DNA of 49,047 nt from Allonocardiopsis opalescens (lineage in GTDB: Bacteria > Actinomycetota > Actinomycetes > Streptosporangiales > Streptosporangiaceae): assembly GCF_003002095.1 (NCBI RefSeq), contig NZ_PVZC01000015.1, positions 1 through 49,047 on the forward strand, given 5' to 3'. The notes under the pieces are model-generated. The model made no database searches and was not told the origin of the DNA. It saw only the letters and a list, made by a program, of their open reading frames with translations. The translations under genes and the position numbers were made by a program. This document shows positions 16,750 through 26,099 of this stretch, piece after piece; the stretch's first letter is position 1, and each line of letters begins with the position of its first letter.

Positions 16750-17679
16750 CTAGTAGGGCCGGCCGGTGCCGTCGCCCGGGCCGGTGGGGTGGCCCTCGGG
16801 AAGCCGCACCACGATCGTGCGCACCGCCTTGTCGTGCAGGGTCTGCCGGTAGGGGGCGTCCCAGAGCGGGAACAGCCCGTCGAGGATCGCGAAGAGCCCG
16901 AACAACAGCCCGACGACCGGCACGGCCGGGCTGGCGTAGCCCACCGAGGAGATCGCGGCGCGCCGCAGCGCGGCGCCCTGCTCGATCCCGGTCGGTTCCA
17001 GCCGGCCGCCCAGCGCCACCACCCGCAGCCGCATCACGGTCTTGCCGACCGTCTGGCCGCTGCGGATCAGGAAGTAGTACTCGTAGCCGATCGCCACGCC
17101 CACCCACAGCGCCGCCGCCAGCAGCGAGGCCCACAGCGGGGTGCCGAAGCCGTAGTAGGCCGCGCCGATGCCGTACATCGGGGCGGTGGCGGCGGCGGTG
17201 ATGATCGAGTAGAGGATCGCGCCGGGGATGCTCACGATCAGGCCGTCGAGCAGCCGCGCCACCAGCCGCTCCCACCACTCCGCCAGCGGCGCAGGGGCGC
17301 CGGGCGGCTGCGGCCGCTCCGGGCGGCCGGGGAAGGGCTGCCCGGGCGGCGGGCCCGGCGGGAAGCCCTGGTCGCCGGCGAGCGGCTGCTGCCGCCCCGG
17401 GTAGCCGGAGCGGCCGGCGGCCGCCTGGTCGTAGGCGGATCCGTACGGCGGCTGCTGCTGCCCGTGGCCGGGGACGTACCCGCCGCCCTGGCCCGCGGGT
17501 TCGTCGGGCCGGGGGCCGGCGTTGAACCATTCGGCCGGGGTCTCTCCGGGGCGCGGCGGCTGGCCGGTCCAGCGCGGCGCCAGGTGGGGGCCCTGCCAGG
17601 AGTCGGCGGCCCCGGGCGGGACGCCGGGTTCGCCGGGCTGCGGACGGCCAGGCTGCGCCGGCTCGGGCGGCGTGGTCAT
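16750..17679 (-). CDS. RDD family membrane protein (copy 1)
   Basis: This 309-residue protein has a Pro/Gly/Gln-rich N-terminal cytosolic region of about 140 residues, then an RDD domain: LAEWWERLVARLLDGLIV with its Arg and Asp, two to three TM helices, and GQTVGKTVMRLRVV. It closes with LFPLWDAPYRQTLHDKAVRT. RDD proteins are small integral membrane proteins of mostly unknown transport function. ATG 17679 is preceded by GAGGTG. It is clearly related to the gene at 18432-19436; a Rieske gene sits between them. Confidence 0.88.
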   Translation of the reverse strand: MTTPPEPAQPGRPQPGEPGVPPGAADSWQGPHLAPRWTGQPPRPGETPAEWFNAGPRPDEPAGQGGGYVPGHGQQQPPYGSAYDQAAAGRSGYPGRQQPLAGDQGFPPGPPPGQPFPGRPERPQPPGAPAPLAEWWERLVARLLDGLIVSIPGAILYSIITAAATAPMYGIGAAYYGFGTPLWASLLAAALWVGVAIGYEYYFLIRSGQTVGKTVMRLRVVALGGRLEPTGIEQGAALRRAAISSVGYASPAVPVVGLLFGLFAILDGLFPLWDAPYRQTLHDKAVRTIVVRLPEGHPTGPGDGTGRPY

Positions 17680-17794
17680 CGGGGGTGACACCTCACGGGG
17701 GGCGGCGGTCGGGAGCACCGGCCGCGCGGACGCACCGTCCGGCGGTACCGGCGCTTGCGAGCCTACCCCCCGCGGGTGCCGTCGCGGCGACTCC

Positions 17795-18265
17795 TCAGGT
17801 GAGGACCACGTTGCCTCCGGAGACCTCCACCGGGAACTCCTCCAGCGGCTGCTGCGCCGGGCCCGCGGTCGGCGAGCCGTCGGCCGCGCTGAACTCGCTG
17901 CCGTGGCAGGCGCAGACGATGGAGCCGCCGGCCACCTCGCTCACCGTGCACCCGGCGTGGGTGCACACGGCGGTGAAGGCGTGGAAGACGCCCTCCTCCG
18001 GCTGGGTGAGCACGATCCCCTGGTCGGCCAGGACCACACCGCCGCCCACGGGCACGTCGGCGGTGGCGGCCACCGGCTCCCCCGGCTGCGCGCTCGGCTG
18101 CCCGCTAGTGCTCTCGCCGCCGCCGTCGGCGCCGGTGGGCGGCGCCTCGCCCGGCTGCCCGGAGCAGGCGGCCAGGCCGAGGGCGAGGCCGCCGACGCCG
18201 AGCGCGCTCAGCGCGGTCCTCCGGCTCAGCCCGCAGGGGCAGCCGTCCTGGAGCGGTGCGGTCAT
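17795..18265 (-). CDS. Rieske (2Fe-2S) lipoprotein, Tat-exported
   Basis: This 156-residue protein has a twin-arginine signal (SRRTALSAL, residues 14-22) ending in a lipobox LAAC with lipid Cys34, then a Gly/Ser/Pro linker and a Rieske domain. Box 1 is CTHAGC (101-106) and box 2 is CACHGS (118-123). By homology the cluster ligands are Cys101, His103, Cys118 and His121, with a Cys106-Cys120 disulfide. It is probably a membrane-anchored extracytoplasmic electron carrier. GAGAGGAAC precedes ATG 18265. No oxidoreductase partner is encoded nearby; both neighbours are RDD proteins. Confidence 0.92.
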   Translation of the reverse strand: MTAPLQDGCPCGLSRRTALSALGVGGLALGLAACSGQPGEAPPTGADGGGESTSGQPSAQPGEPVAATADVPVGGGVVLADQGIVLTQPEEGVFHAFTAVCTHAGCTVSEVAGGSIVCACHGSEFSAADGSPTAGPAQQPLEEFPVEVSGGNVVLT

Positions 18266-18431
18266 GTCGTTCCTCTCGTTGCGCGGTCGGATCCGCCGGG
18301 GCAGGCGGTCCGCGGCGCCGCGCTGCTCCGACACCGCATGACTACGGTGGGCGCGCGCCGGCGGTTCAATCGCGGCGCGGCCCGGACGCCGGTGGCGTCC
18401 GGGCCGCTGCTCCTGCGCGCGGAGGGGCGGG

Positions 18432-19436
18432 TCAGGGATGGGGCCGCATCGGCGGCTCGGGCGGCTGCTCGCCGCCGGGCCGCTCCGGCGCGCCCGGGAA
18501 GTCCCGGTGCCCCGGGGCGCCCCGCTCGGGGCCGTCGGGGCCCCCGCCCGCCTCGGCGGCGGGCGGGCGGTCGACGGGACCGTGCGGTACGGGCTGGGCG
18601 CCGGACGGGCCCGGCGGCGGCGCGGCGTTGCCGCCCGCCCGCTCCGGCGGCGGCTGCCCGCCCTGCCGCGGCTCGCGGCCGGGGGCGTGCTCCCGGCGGG
18701 CCATCGGCACCGGCCCGGGCGCCGGGCCGGACGGCTCGACGATGACCGCGGTGCGGGCCGCCTTGTCGTTCAGCGACTGGCGGTTGGGCCGGTCCCACAG
18801 CGGCCACAGGCCGTTGACCAGCACGACGACCATGGTGATGAAGCGGCCGCCGACCGGGACCAGGTAGTTCAGCACGGCCGGGCCCCACCAGACCAGGGCG
18901 CGGACCACGGAGGCGCGGTTGGACAGGCCGGGCGGGCGCCCGGGCGCGTCCAGCTCCACCACCCGCAGCCGCAGGGCCATCTTGCCCAGCGTCTGCCCCC
19001 GGGTGCGGAGCATGACGTACTCGTAGCCGACCAGCGCGGCGACCCCGATGATCCCGGTGATCAGCGCGATCGCGTAGACGGCGCCGAAGGACGGCGGCTC
19101 CACCGTTCCCGCGCCGCCGCCGATCATGGCCGCCGCCATCAGGTTGGCCAGTCCGCCGACCACGAGGAAGACCAGCAGGGCGATCACGCCGTCGATGATC
19201 CTGGCGATCAGGCGCTGCCACCACTCGGCGAGCGCGCCCGCGTGCCGCCGCTCGTCGGGGACGGGCGGCTGGTACGGGCCCCAGGGGCCCGTGTCGTACG
19301 GCGCGCCGCCCTGTGCGCCGCCGCTCGGCCCGCTCGGGCCGGTGGGCCGCTGGTCAGGGGCGCGCTCCGGGTTGGGACGGTCTTCGCCGCCCGCCGACGC
19401 GCCGTGCGGCTGGTTCGGGTAGTTCGGCGTTCCCAT
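18432..19436 (-). CDS. RDD family membrane protein (copy 2)
   Basis: This 334-residue protein has a short Pro/Gly-rich N-terminus, an RDD domain (ALAEWWQRLIARIIDGVI, then TM helices, GQTLGKMALRLRVVELD, and LWPLWDRPNRQSLNDKAART) and a long Pro/Gly/Arg-rich cytosolic tail. ATG 19436 follows GAGAGG. The domain motifs align with copy 1 throughout, but copy 2 has its low-complexity extension at the C-terminus while copy 1 has it at the N-terminus. Function is unknown beyond membrane location. Confidence 0.87.
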   Translation of the reverse strand: MGTPNYPNQPHGASAGGEDRPNPERAPDQRPTGPSGPSGGAQGGAPYDTGPWGPYQPPVPDERRHAGALAEWWQRLIARIIDGVIALLVFLVVGGLANLMAAAMIGGGAGTVEPPSFGAVYAIALITGIIGVAALVGYEYVMLRTRGQTLGKMALRLRVVELDAPGRPPGLSNRASVVRALVWWGPAVLNYLVPVGGRFITMVVVLVNGLWPLWDRPNRQSLNDKAARTAVIVEPSGPAPGPVPMARREHAPGREPRQGGQPPPERAGGNAAPPPGPSGAQPVPHGPVDRPPAAEAGGGPDGPERGAPGHRDFPGAPERPGGEQPPEPPMRPHP

Positions 19437-19603
19437 CGGCTGCCTCTCGTCCGGGAGCGGGCGGGACGTCCGCCGCCGGCCGGCTCCGGCGTCCGCCGGG
19501 TCGGTCCGCGGCCACCGCGCTCGCGGTACGCCGGAGGTCCGCCGCACCGCGCGCTCCCCGCGCCGCTACCCCCGCCGTAACGGGAAACACGCAGGTGGGG
19601 ACC

Positions 19604-22441
<2,838 letters not shown>

Positions 22442-22560
22442 GGTGGTGATCCACAGCTTTCTCGCCGGGACCCGGGCGCCAGGGCCGCAGGTCAGGGGCG
22501 TGATGACGGGAGGTTGAACGCCGGCGCGCCACCGGGGATTCCCCCGGCCGACCGCCCGGC

Positions 22561-22574
22561 CGAACTCACGTTCG
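22561..22574. promoter_or_regulatory. LexA (SOS) box upstream of uvrA
   Basis: CGAACTCACGTTCG is a perfect match to the Gram-positive/actinobacterial LexA operator CGAAC-N4-GTTCG. It is 120 bp upstream of the uvrA GTG and sits just downstream of the predicted -10 element, where LexA would cover the transcription start. Confidence 0.85.
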
Positions 22575-22575
22575 A

Positions 22576-22603
22576 AGCATATCGGTTCCGCCCGACCCGT
22601 CGA
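22576..22603 (-). promoter_or_regulatory. Predicted uvrA promoter
   Basis: On the minus strand, TCGACG (22603-22598) and TATGCT (22581-22576) are separated by 16 bp and resemble -35 and -10 elements of a housekeeping sigma factor. The start site would fall inside the LexA box. Confidence 0.5.
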
Positions 22604-22786
22604 GGCGATCACGGCGATTACGGAACGTGGCCGGCCTGCCGCAGCCGGAGACGGCTTGCGCGCCGGTGGCGCACCCCGCGGCGGTCCGCCTCGGACGCGG
22701 GCGGTTCCGAGAGATCATACGTTCACGAATGGGTCACGTTCTCGCAGTTTGGACGGCCGAAGTCGGTCATGGGAGGGCTCCCGCGG

Positions 22787-22802
22787 ACTTGTGCACTTGT
22801 GC
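22787..22802 (+). repeat. Tandem direct repeat ACTTGTGC x2
   Basis: ACTTGTGC is repeated exactly at 22787-22794 and 22795-22802, 36 bp before the MHYT gene. It is placed like an activator or repressor site near the promoter. Confidence 0.4.
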
Positions 22803-22837
22803 CAGACTGGCGCCCCCATTCGGAGAAAGAGGTCCCG

Positions 22838-23686
22838 ATGACCCTCGTGCAGCACTTCTCCCACGGCGCGCTGACGCCGGTTCTCGGCTATGCCGCCTCG
22901 TTCGTCGGCGCGTTCATCGGCCTCCAGGCCGCCATCCGGGCACGCTCCGTGACCGGCCTGCTCCGCGCGCGCTGGCTGCTGCTGGCCGCGGTCTCACTGG
23001 GAGGCACCGGGATCTGGGTGATGCACTTCACCGCGATGTTCGGCTTCTACGTCGGCGGCACCAATGTGCGCTACGACATCGCGCTGACGCTGGCCAGCCT
23101 CGCCCTCGCCGTGGCGGCGGTGGGCGCCGGGCTGTGGATCGGCTGCTCCCCCGCCCCCTCGCCGGCGCGCACGGCCGCGGCCGCGCTGGTCGCCGGGGCC
23201 GGACTGGCCGGCATGCACTACCTGGGCATGGCGGCGCTGCGCATGCACGCCGAGGTGGCCTACGATCCGCTGCTGGTCGGCGGCTCGGTCCTGCTCGCCC
23301 TGGCCGGCGGCGCCGCCGTGGTGTGGACGGCGTCCCGGGCCGAGCGGCCGGCCGCGGTCGCGGTCGGCGCGCTGGCGGCGGGCGCGCTGGTCGGCGCGAT
23401 GCACTACACCGCCATGTTCGCGATGGACATCACCGCCACCACCATCACCGGGCACCTGCACGGCGCCTCGGTGATGGACTTCCTGCTGCCGATCGCGGTC
23501 GGCCTGGTGGTGCTGACCTTCGTCCCGCTGGCCGTCATCGTGCTCAGCCCCGACGACGAGGAACTGCGCACCGACGACGCCTTCCGGACCGAGCTGCGCC
23601 GGCTGCGCGCCGACGGCGTGCAGCCGGCGGCGGCCCGCCCCGCCGCGGCCGACCTCTCCCACCGCCGCCCGTCCAGGCTCCGCTGA
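22838..23686 (+). CDS. MHYT-domain integral membrane protein
   Basis: This 282-residue protein has about seven TM helices and three MHYT-type motifs: MHFTAM (residues about 63-68), MHYLGM and MHYTAM. The MHYT domain is proposed to bind copper and to sense O2, CO or NO. Here it is free-standing, with no GGDEF/EAL or kinase output, and only a short charged cytosolic tail follows. ATG 22838 is preceded by AAGAGG. Possible signalling partners are not adjacent; the downstream ArsR gene has its own promoter. Confidence 0.9.
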   Translation: MTLVQHFSHGALTPVLGYAASFVGAFIGLQAAIRARSVTGLLRARWLLLAAVSLGGTGIWVMHFTAMFGFYVGGTNVRYDIALTLASLALAVAAVGAGLWIGCSPAPSPARTAAAALVAGAGLAGMHYLGMAALRMHAEVAYDPLLVGGSVLLALAGGAAVVWTASRAERPAAVAVGALAAGALVGAMHYTAMFAMDITATTITGHLHGASVMDFLLPIAVGLVVLTFVPLAVIVLSPDDEELRTDDAFRTELRRLRADGVQPAAARPAAADLSHRRPSRLR

Positions 23687-23700
23687 GCGCCGACCCTTCT

Positions 23701-23732
23701 GTAACTTGACGGTTACGTAACCCATGGGTTAC
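23701..23732 (+). promoter_or_regulatory. Two tandem operators GTAAC-N6-GTTAC upstream of and overlapping the arsR-type gene
   Basis: Two abutting 16-bp sites occupy 23701-23716 (GTAACTTGACGGTTAC) and 23717-23732 (GTAACCCATGGGTTAC, a perfect palindrome). They overlap a promoter with -35 TTGACG (23706-23711) and -10 TACAAA (23730-23735, spacing 18). Start would be near 23742, the ATG itself. This is the layout expected for ArsR autorepression. Confidence 0.75.
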
Positions 23733-23741
23733 AAAGGGAGC

Positions 23742-24071
23742 ATGGCCGCGTCCGTCTTCGAAGCACTCGCCGATCCCGTGCGCAGGCGCCTCCTCGAACT
23801 GGTGGCCGAGCGCGAGCGGACCGCGGGCGAGCTGGCCGCCGAGTTCGCGATCAGCCGCCCCGCGGTCTCGCGCCACCTGCGCGTGCTGGCCGAGGCCGGC
23901 CTGGTGGGCTGGCGCGGCGAGGCCCAGCGCCGGCTGTACCGGCTGGAGCCCGGACCGCTCGCGGAGGCCGGCGCGTGGATCGAGCGCACCCGCGACAGCT
24001 GGGCGGGCCGCCTCGACGCCATGGAGCGGCACCTGGACGACACCTGGAGGGAACAGCCCGATGACCGATGA
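23742..24071 (+). CDS. ArsR-family transcriptional regulator
   Basis: This 109-residue winged-helix regulator has VFEALADPVRRRLLELVAE at the start and recognition helix region SRPAVSRHLRVLAEAGLV. No metal-binding Cys cluster (CxCxxC) is present, so it is the metal-free subgroup commonly paired with SRPBCC/AHSA1 proteins. Two palindromic operators lie directly upstream. The start is probably ATG 23742, perhaps on a leaderless mRNA (AAGGGAG ends only 1 bp before it). ATG 23724 is in frame but lies inside the operator. The gene overlaps the next by 11 bp. Confidence 0.92.
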   Translation: MAASVFEALADPVRRRLLELVAERERTAGELAAEFAISRPAVSRHLRVLAEAGLVGWRGEAQRRLYRLEPGPLAEAGAWIERTRDSWAGRLDAMERHLDDTWREQPDDR

Positions 24072-24603
24072 CACCGCGCGGCCCGACGGCCGCCCCGCCG
24101 ACGACGGCGCACCCGATCCCCGCGAGCGGACGGGCACCCTCGGCGTCGGCTCCGACGGCCACTGGCAGATCCGCTTCGAGCGGCGGCTGCGCCACAGCGT
24201 CGAGCGCGTCTGGTCGGCGCTGTCCGACCCCGCCCAGCAGGCGCAGTGGGTGCCCGGCGTCACGATCCACGCCGTCGCGGGCGGCACCGTCGATTTCGAC
24301 TTCGGCGACGAGGGGCGGGCACAGGGCGAGGTGCTGGCCGTCGACCCGCCGCACCGCATCGAGCACACCTGGACGTGGCCGGGCGAACCCGACTCGGTCG
24401 TGCGCTGGGAGCTGACGCCGGACGGCGACGGCAGCCTGATGGTGCTGCTGCACCGCCCGCTGCGCCGCGAGCCCGCCACCGACTACTGCACCGGCTGGCA
24501 CGTCATGCTCGACTCGCTCGCCGACCACCTCGACGGCACCCGCCCGGAGGCCGAACCGGACTTCGCCGCCCTGTACACGCTTTACAGCGCCGCCGGCGGC
24601 TGA
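24061..24603 (+). CDS. SRPBCC/AHSA1-domain protein
   Basis: This 180-residue protein has an SRPBCC (START-like) domain: ERRLRHSVERVWSALSDPAQQAQW, then WTWPGEPDSVVRWEL and WHVMLDSLADHL. Its helix-grip fold makes a hydrophobic cavity for a small ligand. The start overlaps the ArsR gene by 11 bp and has GGAGGGA upstream, so the pair is translationally coupled. ArsR/SRPBCC pairs are common in actinobacteria; the ligand and function are not known. Confidence 0.9.
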   Translation: MTDDTARPDGRPADDGAPDPRERTGTLGVGSDGHWQIRFERRLRHSVERVWSALSDPAQQAQWVPGVTIHAVAGGTVDFDFGDEGRAQGEVLAVDPPHRIEHTWTWPGEPDSVVRWELTPDGDGSLMVLLHRPLRREPATDYCTGWHVMLDSLADHLDGTRPEAEPDFAALYTLYSAAGG

Positions 24604-24629
24604 CCGGGTCCGTCCGCACCCAGCACGCG

Positions 24630-24667
24630 CCTCGGGGAGGCGACCGCACGCGGTCGCCTCCCCGAGG
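24630..24667. terminator. 18-bp perfect hairpin between convergent genes
   Basis: 24630-24647 pairs perfectly with 24650-24667, leaving a 2-nt centre that would open into a small loop. It lies 27 bp after the SRPBCC gene and 28 bp after the end of the convergent terC gene, so it probably serves both. Confidence 0.8.
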
Positions 24668-24695
24668 TCTGTGGCCGGGCGCGCCCGGGCCGGGG

Positions 24696-25751
24696 TCAGG
24701 ACTTGGCCGGCTGCTCCTCCGCGGCGGTCGCGCCGCCCTCGGAGTCGTCGCCGCCACCACCGGTGGTGATGCCTCGGCGCCGGTCACGCGAGGACTTCCA
24801 CAGGCTGACCGCGGCCGTGACCGCCAGGGTGCCCACGATGATGCCGAGGGACAGCTCGGTGCCGATCTCGGGCACGTGCACACCGCTCACGTGCAGAGCG
24901 TGGAAGGTCAGCTTCACCGCGATGAAGGCCAGGATGAACGCGAGGCCGAAGTTCAGGTAGACCAGGCGCTCCATCAGCCCGCCGAGCAGGAAGTACAGCT
25001 GCCGGAGGCCCATCAGCGCGAAGGCGTTGGCGGTGAAGATGATGTAGGTGTTCTGGGTGAGCCCGAAGATCGCCGGGATCGAGTCCAGCGCGAACATCAG
25101 GTCGGTCAGCCCGATCGCGACGATCACGATGAACATCGGGGTGGCGAGCCGCTTGCCGTTCTCCCTGATGAACAGCCGGGCACCGTGGTAGTGCTCGGTG
25201 CTCGGCACGACCCGGCGGACGAAGCGGATGAACCGGTTGTTGGTGTACTTGCCGGCGTCCTCCTCCTCGTGCTTGAGCGCGTCGCGGAACACGCCGTACG
25301 CGGTGTACAGCAGGAAGGCGGCGAAGACGTAGAAGAGCCAGCTCCAGGCGTTCAGCGCCTGCGCGCCGATCGCGATGAAGGCACCGCGCATGATCAGCGC
25401 GATCACGATGCCGATCAGCAGCACCTCGTGCTGGTAGGCGCGCGGCACCGCGAAGCCGGTCATGATCAGGAAGAAGATGAAGAGGTTGTCGACGCTGAGG
25501 CTGTACTCCGTCACGTAGCCCGCGAAGAACTCCAGGCCGGCGTCGGAGCCGCCGAAGAACCACAGGCCGATGCCGAATATGACGGCGAGCGTCATGTAGA
25601 AGATCACCCAGCGGGTGGCCTGGCCGAGGCTGAACTCACGCGGCCCCGTGCGGTCCTTGCGCCAGGGCTGGTCGACGATGAGCAGGTCGAGCACGATGAT
25701 CGCGATCAGGCCGCCGATCGTGGCGGCCCAGACCCAGAACGGAATGTCCAA
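24696..25751 (-). CDS. TerC-family integral membrane protein (probable metal exporter)
   Basis: This 351-residue protein has about nine TM helices and the TerC pattern: Asp-containing membrane motifs DLLIVDQ, EYSLSVDNLFIFFLI and LTDLMFALDSIPAIFG. TerC proteins under a yybP-ykoY riboswitch are linked to Mn2+ efflux or metal loading of exported proteins. The TTG at 25751 is chosen as start: GGAGGGAA (25768-25761) lies 9 nt upstream and the product begins (M)DIPFWVWA like relatives. The 180-nt leader contains the riboswitch. The C-terminal 30 residues are charged and Gly-rich. Confidence 0.92.
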   Translation of the reverse strand: MDIPFWVWAATIGGLIAIIVLDLLIVDQPWRKDRTGPREFSLGQATRWVIFYMTLAVIFGIGLWFFGGSDAGLEFFAGYVTEYSLSVDNLFIFFLIMTGFAVPRAYQHEVLLIGIVIALIMRGAFIAIGAQALNAWSWLFYVFAAFLLYTAYGVFRDALKHEEEDAGKYTNNRFIRFVRRVVPSTEHYHGARLFIRENGKRLATPMFIVIVAIGLTDLMFALDSIPAIFGLTQNTYIIFTANAFALMGLRQLYFLLGGLMERLVYLNFGLAFILAFIAVKLTFHALHVSGVHVPEIGTELSLGIIVGTLAVTAAVSLWKSSRDRRRGITTGGGGDDSEGGATAAEEQPAKS

Positions 25752-25763
25752 AATAGGGGCTTC

Positions 25764-25835
25764 CCTCCGGCTGTGATGCCGTCCGGTCCGGCCGTGGCCA
25801 TGCTGCGGACGGCATTGACAATGATTGGCCGGAGG
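25764..25835 (-). promoter_or_regulatory. Riboswitch expression platform that can mask the terC ribosome site
   Basis: On the minus-strand RNA, CCUCCGGC (25835-25828), whose first five bases are the 3' strand of aptamer helix P1, is perfectly complementary to GCCGGAGG (25771-25764), which includes the terC Shine-Dalgarno. Between them is a 10-bp perfect hairpin (AUGCCGUCCG at 25815-25806 with 25785-25776) that would bring the two together. P1 formation and ribosome-site masking are therefore mutually exclusive. Confidence 0.7.
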
Positions 25836-25925
25836 TCTCTCCCGCACGCCCTGGCGGGCGGGCCGACGGTACCGGGTCTGACCAGACCGGCTTGACGATA
25901 CCGCCGCACAGGGATACTCCCCTCC
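25831..25925 (-). promoter_or_regulatory. yybP-ykoY manganese riboswitch aptamer
   Basis: Read on the minus strand, P1 is GGAGG (25925-25921) with CCUCC (25835-25831). The 5' P1 strand is followed by the conserved GGAGUA. A helix CGGUA/UACCG carries the internal loop UCGUCAAGCC opposite CGG, topped by GGUCU/AGACC. A further helix CCCGC/GCGGG precedes AGAGACC. Order and loop sequences match the class remembered from the Lactococcus yybP-ykoY structure (GGGGAGUA, UCGUCAANNC, CGG, GACC). The class binds Mn2+, which fits a TerC gene downstream. Confidence 0.88.
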
Positions 25926-25963
25926 CGATATGCGGTTGTCGCGCGGCGGCCGGAACCCCGGCA

Positions 25964-25996
25964 CGGGTCCGCACGTACTGCCGGACCCGCGGGTCC
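25964..25996 (-). terminator. Paired palindromes after the glycosyltransferase gene
   Basis: CGGGTCCG (25964-25971) pairs with CGGACCCG (25982-25989), and the latter overlaps a perfect 14-bp palindrome GGACCCGCGGGTCC (25983-25996). It lies about 100 bp past the stop of the minus-strand gene at 26100 and is a plausible terminator or antiterminator-like structure. Confidence 0.4.
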
Positions 25997-26099
25997 TTGA
26001 GCATCTTAAAACATGCCCCCATCTCCAACCGAAGCGCGGCCGGCACTGCGTTTATTCCCACACGCTCCGTGCACTCGGCCCCGCGGCCGCCCGGCCGTG

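Larger units (their letters stand above)
22442..22837. other. Divergent regulatory region between uvrA and the MHYT gene
   Basis: No gene is supported in these 396 bp. They hold the uvrA promoter with an SOS box (22561-22603) and, close to the MHYT gene, a tandem direct repeat (22787-22802). The stretch at about 22700-22780 is AT-richer than its surroundings but shows no clear element. Confidence 0.7.
25752..26099. other. terC leader and upstream region
   Basis: These 348 bp contain no gene. From right to left they hold a terminator-like pair of palindromes after the glycosyltransferase gene (25964-25996), the promoter area of terC, the Mn riboswitch aptamer (25831-25925) and its expression platform (25764-25835). 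The part at 25997-26099 shows an AT-rich stretch near 26005-26015 and nothing else recognisable. Confidence 0.7.

Noticed and set aside
18340-18400. tRNA-like segment around GGTTCAATC
   Set aside because: The flanking bases do not give a proper T-stem plus acceptor stem, and no anticodon arm fits upstream.
23724-23741. ATG 23724 as start of the ArsR gene
   Set aside because: It lies inside the palindromic operator and between the -35 and -10 elements, with no ribosome site. ATG 23742 fits better.
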